Shown here piece by piece: positions 8,711 to 19,065 of a DNA stretch of 20,701 nucleotides. The translations under genes were made by a program, and so were the position numbers. The notes under the pieces are model-generated. The model was not told the DNA's origin. It did no database searches and saw only the letters and a program-made list of their open reading frames with translations. Location of the stretch: positions 1 to 20,701 of the forward strand of contig VHZZ01019125.1 of NCBI GenBank assembly GCA_009801015.1. Reading direction: 5' to 3'. The first letter of the stretch is position 1. Each line of letters starts with the position of its first letter. Source of the DNA: Silene noctiflora (Eukaryota; Streptophyta; Magnoliopsida; Caryophyllales; Caryophyllaceae).

Positions 8711-10372
8711 TAGGGGATGTTTTTGAGACTATACATCATGTATTGTATCAAGAACGGTTTTTCTAACATATAACCTCAAGGCGAGGCGTAAAATTTGTTT
8801 AATGTAGATCAAAACGATTGTTTACCTATTACGAGTAGCATTTTAAAAAAAAGTTGTTTTTAGTGCGTGTTGTGATAGTGTATGATCGATTTTGGGCAAA
8901 TGAATCCCACCAATTTTCAATTGATTATGCCAAATGACCTCGAAAACCATATCGACGGTGAATTGTATCCTTCAACTTCAAGTTCGACATTTCCAGACCA
9001 TCCTAATTCCCAAGTGACTGTGCATGTCAAAATGACTTGGGGCTGTCAAAATGACTGTGGCACTACCGCACAAGGATATCAAAGATGGCTTAAACACCAC
9101 TCTAATATTTGATACCGCATCAGTTGTAATATAAACCTCGAGAAACTGTGTCAGAAAGAGTTAAGGTTATCGGAAACTCACCTTTGTAAATCAAAAATGA
9201 AAGATTGATGCTCTGTTTAGACAGGTGGCGATCAGTCACCCCTCCTACACGGCTACTCTACCCCCATATGATTCCAAGTCAAAACTCATTACAGCAGTTC
9301 GATAGTGGTTCATTACACCTGATCCACAGCTCACTATACGTATACAGTATACACTACCCACACCGAACTGTTTCAAGTAGAATAGTTCGGGTTGGTGCTG
9401 GTTCTGGAGTAGCCTCACATCTGTCTAAGCAAACCCCCTTTGCCTATATAACTCCAACACATTCTAGTATGTCACAAAAAGATCAATCGTTTGCCAAACT
9501 CTTAAATTTTTGCAGCCTCCTGCTACGCCAAAGCAAAATAATGTTTCCTATTCACTCGTACTTGTTTTAGCTTAAAATATATTATATCCAATATGAAGGA
9601 AAAGACGAGCACTCTCGGATTTCCCAGAAAGACAGAAATTACAGTACCATATTCTCTATTTGGTGTGTCTATGTTACTTCATCACTTTACTCTCGAAGCA
9701 TGTCCGCACTACAATAGTCCAACACGATATGATCCTTCATTTAAACAAATAACATAGATGTATCCTAATAAATGAAAAAATTGGCCTCGATCAAAATCAG
9801 CTAACTATGACCATTAAGAAGCATGAAATAGAATGCACATTGAAATCAGAAGACAATATAACCAGCATTCTGGAAGTTAAATACTTGATAGAGAAACCAT
9901 AAGCTGCTTTAATAAGCATTCTGGAATACCGAGTAATATTTTATCGAGTTCTTAATCAGGCTAGAGATATAGACTTACATTTCAACTCATCAATCTATGT
10001 CTAATAAACCAAGACATGATTGAGGATCTAAGAATACATGATAATACAATGAGTAAATTTGGAGGGTCGCGTGAAACTTAAAACCAAGAGAGTATACTTA
10101 CATTTCCTGAGACTTGACGTCCTGAACATGTTGCCGTCTTCTTGACAAATTCGTTTGCGTGTCAAACCATGAAGATCACTTCTACAGTGCGCCAGGACCT
10201 CAAATCTAGAGCATGAGCACATCAGTCTAATCCGAATCCAAGTATGTTGCAAAATTACAACAGCCCATCTTGGAAAATTTACAAATGGAGATCCTCAGTA
10301 ATGCAAAAACAGTCCTCATTTCCAGGTTTCTAAATTGGATGGCACACTTACAACAGGAGATCTAAATGTGTG
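8711..10372. other. Unassigned region downstream of the AVT6 gene
   Basis: No gene is identified. Positions 8882-9112 (+) are open and read without low complexity, and 9205-9570 (+) is open and less AT-rich than its surroundings, but neither translation matches a family I know. On the minus strand, strong donor-like sites (AAAT|GTAAGT) stand at 10101 and 9978, with an acceptor-like TTCTTAG just above 10027. They could belong to a spliced non-coding transcript or to an extended 3' end of the AVT6 transcript. Confidence 0.35.
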
Positions 10373-10482
10373 TCTGTATAACCTCACTAAGGACCTGTGT
10401 ACTATAAGTCGCAGGTTTGAATCTCATCTCCCCTTTGTAACTGTACGGGCCTTACGCCTACTTCCATACCACAAAAAAAAAA
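10373..10482 (+). mobile_element. Possible tRNA-derived SINE fragment
   Basis: It contains GGTTTGAATCTC (10414-10425), close to the RNA polymerase III B box. About 50 bases later comes an A10 tail (10473-10482). The order and spacing fit a short plant SINE on the plus strand, antisense to the AVT6 3' flank. The A box upstream is poor and I see no clear target duplication, so this is tentative. Confidence 0.35.
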
Positions 10483-10537
10483 TCTTAAAAGATCATCAGC
10501 TGTGAATAGTCTAGTCTAATCTAAAATCTAATGAATT

Positions 10538-12040
10538 TCATTCTGACTGGCTTTGAAGCCCATAAATATTACCAACCACTCCAACAATGCTAACAATTGC
10601 TGCCACCACCAGCATGATCCAAGAGAAAAGTTTCTCCCCAGAGGTCAATGTCTCTCCTTGCCCATTTAGGCGTAACGCAATAAGAGCAGGAAATATGAAA
10701 CCTAAGGATACTGCAGTTGTTGCCCCCGTAAACTTGAAAGCAGTCCAAATACTTGGGATCATAGTAGATGCAAGATAAATCAAGGCCAACAAGACCACAG
10801 TTAGGCACAAAAGCCTTTTTCTACTCTCTGAAAGTGGAGCAGAACCCGCAAAAACCAAGGAATTAACTGTCTCCCTCAATGAGAAATGAATAACTGGAAA
10901 AACAAGAACCAGGTGAAGAATATATCCTACCCTAACTATATAATTCAAGACAGAGCTATAAGGAATCCCTAGATCCGTGTCAAAATTGGTCAGAATATCG
11001 GATTCTGTACCCTTTCCGAAAAGCAAGTAACCAGAAAAGGCCGTAAAGCCATAAACTGCCACACAAACAACAGTAGTGATTCTCCCCACACGATTCATCT
11101 TCTTAGGAGAACGACCATCAAGCTCATTATATATTGGTTGTACATTGAAGTGGCATACATAAGCATTCGTCATAATTGGAATCACCACAAGCAAATCTAA
11201 TATAGCCTTCTTAGAACTGAAATCGGGTGTCATTTGTGGAGCCTCAATCCGTCCTTCAACAAGCTTAATAAATGCAATGGTACAAGTAACCACAACAAAC
11301 ACAACTGCAAGAGCTACTGAAGCAGCTGAAGTCAAACTCAAAGAATCAATCTTTTCTAACGCACATAAAGGCGCTAAAAACACGAGCAAAACCACCAAAA
11401 CCACAAGCTTTCTTTGATCCCAAACCCCAGTACCCATCATCTGATCAAATACCCCTTCATGATGAAACGAACCCGACATTACATCACCAATAATAATCAA
11501 ATAAACAACCAAAACCCCTGCATTGTTCACAATAATACAAATCTCCGACAAAACCCTCGCAGGACGACCAAGTGCACACTGAACAACCTCCCCATATGAC
11601 ATTGCCTTACACTGTACCGCGAATTTCACCAGCAATTCGACACTAATTTCCGACAAAATCCCCATTACAACTATCAAAACTAATCCTACCCCCAATCCCA
11701 AAACTTTCATAGTAGCAGGCAAAGCCATGATCCCAGCACCAATAATCGATGTTGTAAGATTAAAAACTGCACCAGACACCCCTGAACCTTTACCAATTCC
11801 ACCCACAATAAGAGGGTAACTATCAATATCGAGATCAATATCATCAGTACCACCATTAAAATCATCACCATCATTAGAATATTTTTCATACCCATTTCCA
11901 GAAATCAAATCTGATGAACTGGGTTCTACAGTAACAGGGATCTGGGATGCAATTTTACCATCAAAATCATTACTTTGTAATTGTAATTCAACAAATTTAT
12001 CATTAAAGGGAACTGCTTTATATCTATTATCATTACCCAT
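10538..12040 (-). CDS. AVT6E: Vacuolar-type amino acid transporter, AVT6 group (AVT6E-like)
   Basis: This is a 500-residue AAAP-family (SLC38-like) permease in one uninterrupted exon. Residues 1-85 are a hydrophilic Asp/Asn-rich cytosolic tail; about 11 membrane segments follow between 89 and 494. Family segments seen are SGAVFNLTTSIIGAGIMALP (89-108), SYGEVVQCALG (148-158), NNAGVLVVYLIIIGD (172-186), APLCALEKIDSLS (223-235), NAYVCHFNVQPIYNEL (292-307) and FKFTGATTAVSLGF (436-449). Arabidopsis AVT6 proteins are reported to export amino acids, including acidic ones, from the vacuole; the substrate here is inferred. The length and the long N-terminus fit AVT6E better than the shorter AVT6A-D. 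The ATG is the first in frame. A GTAAGT at 12126 and an AG at 12043 could mark an 84-base leader intron ending just before the ATG. Confidence 0.93.
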   Translation of the reverse strand: MGNDNRYKAVPFNDKFVELQLQSNDFDGKIASQIPVTVEPSSSDLISGNGYEKYSNDGDDFNGGTDDIDLDIDSYPLIVGGIGKGSGVSGAVFNLTTSIIGAGIMALPATMKVLGLGVGLVLIVVMGILSEISVELLVKFAVQCKAMSYGEVVQCALGRPARVLSEICIIVNNAGVLVVYLIIIGDVMSGSFHHEGVFDQMMGTGVWDQRKLVVLVVLLVFLAPLCALEKIDSLSLTSAASVALAVVFVVVTCTIAFIKLVEGRIEAPQMTPDFSSKKAILDLLVVIPIMTNAYVCHFNVQPIYNELDGRSPKKMNRVGRITTVVCVAVYGFTAFSGYLLFGKGTESDILTNFDTDLGIPYSSVLNYIVRVGYILHLVLVFPVIHFSLRETVNSLVFAGSAPLSESRKRLLCLTVVLLALIYLASTMIPSIWTAFKFTGATTAVSLGFIFPALIALRLNGQGETLTSGEKLFSWIMLVVAAIVSIVGVVGNIYGLQSQSE

Positions 12041-12042
12041 TA

Positions 12043-12126
12043 CTTAAATTGCAATAATAATTCAATTTATATGCAATAATTTGAACAAAATATGTCAGAA
12101 AGATAGATTGAAAAGTTGAGACTTAC
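12043..12126 (-). other. Possible 5' leader intron of the AVT6 gene
   Basis: On the minus strand CTTG|GTAAGT-like sequence (donor at 12126) is followed by 84 T-rich bases ending in AATTTAAG (12043), two bases before the ATG. Size, base composition and consensus donor fit a short plant leader intron. The acceptor lacks the usual C/T before AG, so other acceptors or no splicing are possible. Confidence 0.35.
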
Positions 12127-12534
12127 AAGATCATCAGATATTAATTGAAATGTCAATTAATGAGGGAATTGAAAAAGGGGAAAGATTGGAACTTTTTGGG
12201 AAGATCTTAGAGGTCAAATTAAAGGGAATTAAAATGACAATTGGAGGGATTTGTATTGGTTGATGAAGATGATTGATGAAGGTAGAAGTTTGTCAGTGTT
12301 GTCTTTATGAGTCCACACACCAACATGTGTTTGATCTCTTAAGCAAAGTAGACTTCTACCTTAACAAAGTCTAGTCTTTAGGTGTAAGCATGTGATTAGT
12401 TGATTAGTGTACAGTCCATGTTTTGATCTTGATCTTGAAAATTTTCTACAACTTTTGATTTGAAAATATGCATATTCAAATAATTTGATTAGGTTAATTT
12501 GTGGGTTTACTCAAGTGTTTACCCCTACTTAATC

Positions 12535-12569
<35 letters not shown>

Positions 12570-12761
12570 ACAAAAAGTTATTAAATAAGTTTGATCATGT
12601 GTAGACCTTGTTCTTTTAAACCTAATTTCAATTCTTAAGAAGTTCAGTTTAGATGAGCTCAATTCAAATCGATTTAATTCAGTTCAGTTTAATATTTTTG
12701 CTATTATTTTTTAATACTATTATTATATTTAGATTTGTATTTATTTATATATTATTGTTAC

Positions 12762-12803
<42 letters not shown>

Positions 12804-12933
12804 TATTTATTATTTTTGTTGTTGTTGTCAGTATTATATTAGTAATATTATTAATAATATAGTATTTTTTTATTTATACTTATACTTTTATTATATTATC
12901 ATAAATTTAATATTAATAATTTTAAATTTATTG
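12127..12933. other. AVT6 upstream region and AT-rich spacer
   Basis: Positions 12127-12290 are pyrimidine-rich on the minus strand and probably hold the AVT6 5' leader; I see no convincing TATA box. GGTAGAAGT (near 12281) and ACTTCTACC (near 12352) form a 9-bp inverted pair. An A30 tract fills 12538-12567. A (TTA)n microsatellite lies at 12763-12803. Confidence 0.5.
12763..12803. repeat. (TTA)n microsatellite
   Basis: About 13 copies of TTA within a longer T/A-only stretch. A plus-strand poly-tyrosine reading frame here is an artefact of the repeat. Confidence 0.95.
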
Positions 12934-13138
12934 CTCCCTTCGTCTCGGTCATTGTTTGCTTATTCCATTTGGGTATCTCAGTCAATTATTTGTCTGTTTA
13001 TTATAGGAATGTCTTTGATGGACAATTGGATCTTCCACACTCAATTTAGTTCGTTGGTCATTTAATAATTGGTTTCCTCCTCTTTCCTTGGCCTTTATGT
13101 CAAAACCAAAGGCAAACAAATGATCGGGACGGAGGGAG
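12934..13138. mobile_element. Stowaway-type MITE, 205 bp
   Basis: The left end CTCCCTTCGTCTCGGTCATT pairs with the right end AATGATCGGGACGGAGGGAG, the classic Stowaway (Tc1/mariner) terminal repeat. A TA follows on the right; the left flank is TG, probably a mutated TA. The subterminal TTTGC and GCAAACAAA also pair. It has no coding capacity. Confidence 0.9.
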
Positions 13139-15100
13139 TATTAAATTATTAATTATTACTTAAATATTATATTACTATATTTTTTATTATTATATTACTA
13201 TATTAATAGTAGTATATTTGTATATTTTTTTTATTATGTATTATTATAAATAATAGTATTTATATTATATTTATTATACTTAACATATTTATTAGTATAT
13301 TATTATTAATTTATTATTATTATTATTATCATTATCATTTTTATTTCAAGATATGCACCATGCCATCATTTAGAAATGAATTTAGATTGAATAATATTGT
13401 ATTTGGCATAACTTCAAAATAAACTTAGTTTGTCAAATATTTTGTAACATGGGACTTGTATTTGTCAAATCGGTTTTTTTTTAAGATGCTTTCATGACTA
13501 AGATGAGCCTAGTAACAATGAGCCAAATTATCGACGTGTATTTGATTTGATTTTTAGCTTTGCTTGGACATTCATATTTCATAGTTTATAATAACAACCC
13601 TCAATCAACATATTTAAATATGTTTTGTTATTATAGTAAAGTATCATGCCTTCAAAATAAAATTGTAAGATAAAAAACAATTGCTTATATTGGGACTTTT
13701 CTCTCTTTTGTGTGCATATCCAAGACAAGAAGCTTTAAATTGTAATTGAAGCATGTTGACAAATGAGTCCATCATCCTAAAAAAAACAGTCCATGACATC
13801 AAGAAAGCCCACTAAATGGACCCAAACAATAGTAAGAGCACTCAATAAAAAAAGGTTGGAAGAATCAAAATTTGAACACCAATGGTGGAGGACAATCATT
13901 GTCTACAGTTTCTTCTTTTGTGGCCATTGTCAATTGTCATGAGTCATGATCTTTATATCTAAAGCAATTTGGACTTTTGATTAGTTTGATTTTATACATT
14001 TTAGTTTAGTCATTTGTTTTTAGACTCGAATTTCTCCAATTCATTTGAAAACACGCGTAAAGTAATTAAAGTTTATATGCATCTGATGCAAAATGTTCCT
14101 TCTTATTGAGTAACTGTTACTAATTTTCATAAATGTGAATTGATGGGTTTTTTGTAAGAGTCTTGCAAATAAGACTAACATAAAACATCATGCATTTCTC
14201 ATTTAATTATACTTAATAACTGAACGAATAATCTCAAATATAAGCCCATTTATAAACACTTCTTCAAATAAAATATACTCCTAAACATGACATGAATCAC
14301 ATGATCAATTATGTGACTAATATTTTGGTAAGTTAGGCAGTTTGTGAATTATGCTCCCATCCTCCCAGGGCGGATAGCCAAACAAAACTTTGGGTAGCAA
14401 AATGTTTTTTTTATAATTTAGTATGTTTAATAAGACCGCATTTTTAGAGAGTTTAGAGTAGTAAAAATCAATAATTTTAACTATTTTTTCAGAAATTGGG
14501 GTAACGAGTGTTATCCCTTACCACTATGTAACTCTCCTCCTGCTCCATTAACACATTTGATTTGTTGTATTACACAAGAATAAAAAAAATGATCAAAAAA
14601 CAAGTCATGTGGAATTTAATTTCGGGAAGATCAACTTTTGAGCAACAATTTACATCCACTCATCCTTTACTGCAAAAATCTAACTAGCGACGAGAGTTGG
14701 ATGGTCAAAAATTAAACATGTTTATCAAGCGACTAATTGTGCGAGCGACTAATAGTTAGCAAATCTCGGAATTCTCTCCTCTCTACTAATGATACTATAT
14801 TAGAATTTCCTTCACCATAATTGCGTGTGATCTTTTAGTGAAGACATGCTTGAAATTGTGACTCCTCGAATTATTCCTGGTTACCATTTGTTTGTTTCGG
14901 GGCTTGCCCCTCTATTGACAATCCAATATTTTAGGGTTTTGATAAAATAATTTGAATTGGTATATTTTTTAATTTGGATAACTACGAAACTTACACAACT
15001 GCCTTTTTATGAGGTGCATACTAAGTAAATCTCAAGTATGCATATATAATTCTCCTTTCAATCCTCAATAAACTTCCTCTTTCCCGTACAAAATTTAAGA
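13139..15100. other. Long AT-rich region with no gene seen
   Basis: Positions 13139-13350 are almost pure A/T with TTA/TTATCA runs. The remainder is ordinary AT-rich spacer. Around 14360-14560, GGGCGGATAGCC, GGGTAGCAAAATG and a CTCCTCCTGCTCC end resemble worn parts of a dispersed plant repeat, but I cannot establish its termini. No reading frame of protein-like composition is present. Confidence 0.5.
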
Positions 15101-15101
15101 A

Positions 15102-15183
15102 AACACATTATCCCACCATATAATTAAATTTGGACCACATAAAACACATTATCCCACCATACAATTAAATTTGGACCACGCAA
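15102..15183. repeat. 41-bp tandem duplication, two copies
   Basis: AACACATTATCCCACCATA followed by a (T/C)AATTAAATTTGGACCAC core occurs twice, head to tail, with a 41-base period and only one or two differences. The near identity suggests a recent event. Confidence 0.85.
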
Positions 15184-16017
15184 ACACTTACCAAAAATAG
15201 AAATGCGGAAGTTGTTATGAATTGACGAAAAAGGAAATAGGGAAGTTAGAACATGCAAACGGGTTGGGCCACACTTAAACGGAGGAAGGACGCACCACTC
15301 GACAACACATGGGAGGTTCCAACCTAAAACCAACTAACAATAGGAAAAGTAGCCTCATTGGTTATAAAGTGGTACAATCTCTCTTTTTCCGATAACGTAG
15401 GACACTCACAGTGGATGATTCATATTCTCCAATAACACTTATCCAAACTTTTTATTAAAACAACAGATAAAATCTAACATAAAGAGATATAATTGTAAGT
15501 TAAATTATTCCGAATAGAATTTGAACCTATAACTCATGGAGATTAATAAGATTACCTAGTCCTATGACAAATTAAACAAACCCAAAGTGCTGACTTTTTG
15601 CTATTTAAAACCTTATATACCATAATTTTTCAAACCAAGATCCATGATATATTTTTTTGTGTGTATTTATATCTTAAGATAATGTAACATCATAGGCTAC
15701 ACTACCAATCATGCATAATTACGTGTATATAATTAATCCAAAATCCAAATAACCTATGTGTTAATGACATGTATGTGTGTATATATAAGTCAAAACTCAA
15801 AAAAATTAGAGTAAGAATGGCCTACCTAATTAATGTCATAAGCCACTAATTTAATTAGTCACACGAATTAAAGGCAACTTGTAAAAAGTTCCTTGAAAAG
15901 GAATACCACCTACTTAAATAAATCTAAAAGCTTTCCAATTGATGCCCACATCCCCATCACTCCGGCACCTACCCATACAGACTTGCGTTTTCTTTAAACC
16001 ATTTCAAATAAATCATT
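15184..16017. other. AT-rich spacer with no gene seen
   Basis: No coding sequence is supported. On the minus strand GGTTCAAATTC (15517-15527) resembles a polymerase III B box and may be an old tRNA-derived relic; without an A box or tail I do not call an element. Confidence 0.4.
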
Positions 16018-16337
16018 ATTTATTTAGAATTTTTTTACGTAAAATGCACGCGGTATCTTTAAGTTTTGAAACTTTGCACAAAATATCCGTTTTTTTGAAC
16101 TGGAGAATTTGAAATGTCTATAACTCGTGTTTATAAACTCAAAAAATCAAGATTCTTTTTTTTTCAAATCGATCGGTTTGAAAAAAAAAAAAAAAAAAAA
16201 TTGTTATTTTCTGAACTACTCGTAGACACGAATCATGACAACTTAAAGTTTTTCCGTTAAAAAAATTGGTATTTTGTGCAAAATGTCAAACATCAAGGGT
16301 ACCACGTGTATTTTCAGAAAATTTTATGTAAATAATT
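16018..16337. mobile_element. Long palindromic foldback element, ~320 bp
   Basis: The arms, about 16018-16150 and 16200-16337, are diverged inverted copies over nearly their full length. Pairs include TTTGCACAAAATA (16073-16085) with TATTTTGTGCAAA (16270-16282), and the TTATTTA...ACG ends. The centre is an AT-rich loop with an A20 tract. Long arms and lack of coding sequence fit a Mutator-like or other foldback MITE. The age of the element prevents a clear target duplication. Confidence 0.65.
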
Positions 16338-16469
16338 TTATATATAGATATTCTAATTTCTAAGGTATACTCCCTCTATTCCGGTCACCTTTAATTTGGT
16401 TTTGGCATACAGGAAGGGGTTAATTATTGGATGACGAGTGGATCAAGTTGTGTGTGGAAGATTATTAAA

Positions 16470-16965
16470 CTAGTTTTACGCCCGTGTAGAAATAGCACGG
16501 TCTGCATAAATAGCACCCTCCACGATAGGTATTATATTATGGCATATTTAAAATTTTTGACTATAAGTCATATTTTTAAATTAAGAGAGTGTAAACAATT
16601 GGCCGAAATTTTTCGATTTTTTTTCACGTTCACAATTATTTTTTGACATGTGTTTTGTGTTTTGTATTTTGTATATTGTAATGTATTTATGTGTTAGATA
16701 TTTAATTGGTGTATGACTATATATTTTATATATGTGTTGAGGAAGGAAAAAAATTAAATCACTTTGACACCTACTACGTGCAATAAGGACCACTTTTTAT
16801 TTATTTTTTTCCCTGAATTCAAGGGATCAATCGGAGAACTCTAAATGACTCCCCCTAGATTACTTGCAATAGAGATCACTTTTTTTTTTTTTCCTGAATT
16901 CAAGGGGCCAATGGAAGAGCTCTAAATGACTTCCCTTTTATACTATGTAGAATATCAATCAAAGA
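16470..16965 (-). mobile_element. Short non-autonomous Helitron inside the Stowaway
   Basis: On the minus strand the 3' end is CCGTG...CACGG (16482-16500) then GCGTAAAACTAG, followed by T. The proposed 5' end is TCTTTGATTGATATTC at 16965, preceded by A. This 5' end was chosen because removing the segment restores a normal-length Stowaway; TCTAACACATAAATAC at 16698 is a weaker alternative. It contains an 85-bp tandem duplication and no genes. Confidence 0.62.
16777..16940. repeat. Diverged ~85-bp tandem duplication
   Basis: Two adjacent copies share TAC(G/T)TGCAATA, (A/G)(A/G)ATCACTTTTT-like, CCTGAATTCAAGGG, CCAATGGA/TCAATCGGA, GAGCTCTAAATGACT and TCCC. The boundary is near 16860. It lies in the 5' half of the Helitron at 16470-16965, so that element may have grown by subterminal duplication. 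Confidence 0.75.
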
Positions 16966-17105
16966 TATTCCTAAACTAGAAAGGTAAACAATTAATCAAG
17001 GCACCATAAAATGGAATTGGTAAACAAACTACCGAGACAAAAAGAGTATACTTTAAGAACTCGAATTATGAGGAATTAAAAAATATAATCATTGTTACTA
17101 TCTTA

Positions 17106-18279
17106 TCTATATAAATACAGAAACATTTCGTGCAAATCTGTGCAGTCACGTCAACATTCAAATTTTTTTTTTTAAAGTACATTAAATATGGGACCCACAT
17201 AAAAAATTAAGGAATTAATTAATAAAATTCTGTATGTGTTAATGTTTTGTACGTAAATGATTACGTTTATAATTTTTACGTAAATATTAAAAAATAACGA
17301 TGGTTTGTACGTAAATATTAATAAATAAAATTTTTTGAATAATTTATATTACAGTAAATAATAACAAATTATACCAATTGATACAAATACAATACAAATT
17401 TTTACGACGGTAACAAATTACAATAATAATAACGTACAAAAAAATACACCGATTGATAACAAATCAATGTTGTTACAAAAATCGCATGATTTTACAAAAA
17501 ATATTATATTATATTAGTTTACTAAAAAATGAAATACTAAATACAAAATGCAATTATAAATTAACTGTAAATGAACAAAGAAATTAAAAAACAAAATAGA
17601 CAAATTTCTTTTTTAAAAAATAATTTTTAAATCATGAATATATTCAATTATGCATAAAGTTGCAATAATTTTAAGAAAATATAAACTCGACTGAAATATT
17701 TTATAATAACATAACAAATATTTAATAAAAACAAACGTTTGTTTTTTGTAAAAATATATAAAACCTTTTTTTCCAAAAATTCAACAAATGTGGGTTCCAC
17801 ATTGTTTGCATGATCATAGAAACTCCTCACTTCCCACTACCATCTTTATTTCTCATTTTTCCAAAAAATAATTTGGCTAAAACTTAATTTCAATGGGTAA
17901 CATGAGATTACTAACATCACATATAGTTAGTGTCCAATTTCAATCAGTAATTGGTTCTTATTAACCAAAGAATTATGATCAAATTAATGTTTTTTTCATG
18001 TTTTCTAGAAGTTTTTGTTCGATTTAAGGATTTTGCTAAATTACTTAATTATTTAATATTCCAACTGTATAAAAACAAACATTAATGTTGTTTATAATAA
18101 TTTTGAAACGAGATAATAAAGATTTCTCAATATTTGTACTATCGTTAAGTTATGTATAAACTCTATTACTTTTCATTTATTTATAATATTAATTAAAACT
18201 TTAAAATTTGATTAATTAAACGTTTTTAATAGCAACTTTATTAATCAGGCCCGTGCAAATTTGCACGGTATAAAACTAG
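17106..18279 (+). mobile_element. Non-autonomous Helitron, ~1.17 kb
   Basis: The 5' end TCTATATAAATACAGAAAC follows an A (TCTTATCTATATAAAT at 17101 is an alternative start). The 3' end has a perfect 18-base palindrome CCGTGCAAATTTGCACGG (18251-18268), then TATAAAACTAG and T, the canonical Helitron hairpin-CTRR-T arrangement. The inside is very AT-rich, with the motif TTTACGTAAAT or TGTACGTAAAT recurring near 17240-17320. It encodes no Rep/helicase and no captured gene I can recognise. The 3' end is very clear; the 5' end is probable. Confidence 0.8.
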
Positions 18280-18396
18280 TTTTTAATAAAAGAATTGTGA
18301 GAATATTTTCTCACTTGGGTTCTTTATATAACTCTTAGGGATTAAGACACGAGTTAAGAAATCAGATTTTAAAATAATTTACCGAAAATACACATA

Positions 18397-18612
18397 CTCT
18401 TTTCGTTTCGGTCATTTATTTATTTATTTTATTTTAAGGTACTTTATACATTTGTTTACCTTTCTACATTAAGAAAGTTTTTATAAGTAATTTAATCACA
18501 CATTTATTATGCTCCACTTGTCATCTACTAACCACGCCACAAATGGTCATATCTCATTTCTTTACTCTTTGTGTTAAAATCAAAGGTAAACAAATAACCG
18601 AAACAAATGAAG
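18397..18612. mobile_element. Stowaway-type MITE, 216 bp
   Basis: The left end CTCTTTTCGTTTCGGTCATT and the right end AAATAACCGAAACAAATGAAG are inverted copies. Both sides carry a TA target duplication (18395-18396 and 18613-18614). Subterminal TTTGTTTACCTTT and AAAGGTAAACAAA also occur. It has no coding capacity. Confidence 0.85.
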
Positions 18613-18614
18613 TA

Positions 18615-19065
18615 TATTTTTATATGTAAAATTGTCTTCATTTACGACCATTGTAATTTGTAAGCCTAAATCACAATATGTAGATTATTCATTTAATGCA
18701 GTATCACCAGTTGTGTAGTTTTTGAGCATTATAATAAAAAAATTGAGTTTTCTTTTATAAATTATGAATTTTACTGTATAGTTTATAAGTTCATTCATTT
18801 AAACATTAAGCTCAAAAAATTAAAATAAAATTCAAAAACATTACATATAAGCTCGGTTAAATTTGAGTTTTGACAAAAAAAATTAAAATCTAACTTATAA
18901 AATTTATTAAGTTTAGAAAAAATACAAATGTGCTAAAAAAAATGAGGTAATAAGTTTAGAAAAAATACAGATACGCTCAAAAACAAATAAAGTCTAAGAT
19001 TTTACCTTCGATGTGTATTACTTTTAAAACTTAAATCATCCATACAAAAAAAAAATTATACTTTA
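18615..19065. other. AT-rich spacer with a short local duplication
   Basis: No gene is visible. AAGTTTAGAAAAAATACA occurs twice (about 18909-18926 and 18952-18969), each followed by a GCTMAAAAA-like stretch, a small 43-base-period duplication. Confidence 0.5.

Larger units (their letters stand above)
16370..17046. mobile_element. Stowaway-type MITE split by a Helitron
   Basis: The left end CTCCCTCTATTCCGGTCACC is flanked by TA (16368-16369). The right end, GGTAAACAAACTACCGAGAC then AAAAAGAG, is flanked by TA (17047-17048). At 677 bp it is three times longer than the other Stowaways here (158-216 bp). Taking out 16470-16965 leaves about 181 bp of Stowaway, which is the expected size. Confidence 0.75.

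Noticed and set aside
10587..11599. Reading frames on the strand opposite the AVT6 gene
   Set aside because: They are shadows of a clearly conserved 500-codon membrane protein gene.
12653..12862. Plus-strand frame rich in Tyr, Ile and Leu resembling a membrane peptide
   Set aside because: It is a translation of the (TTA)n and T/A-only repeat.
15105..15333. Minus-strand 69-codon frame over the 41-bp duplication
   Set aside because: It has no recognisable domain, part of it is the tandem repeat, and there is no promoter or splice support.
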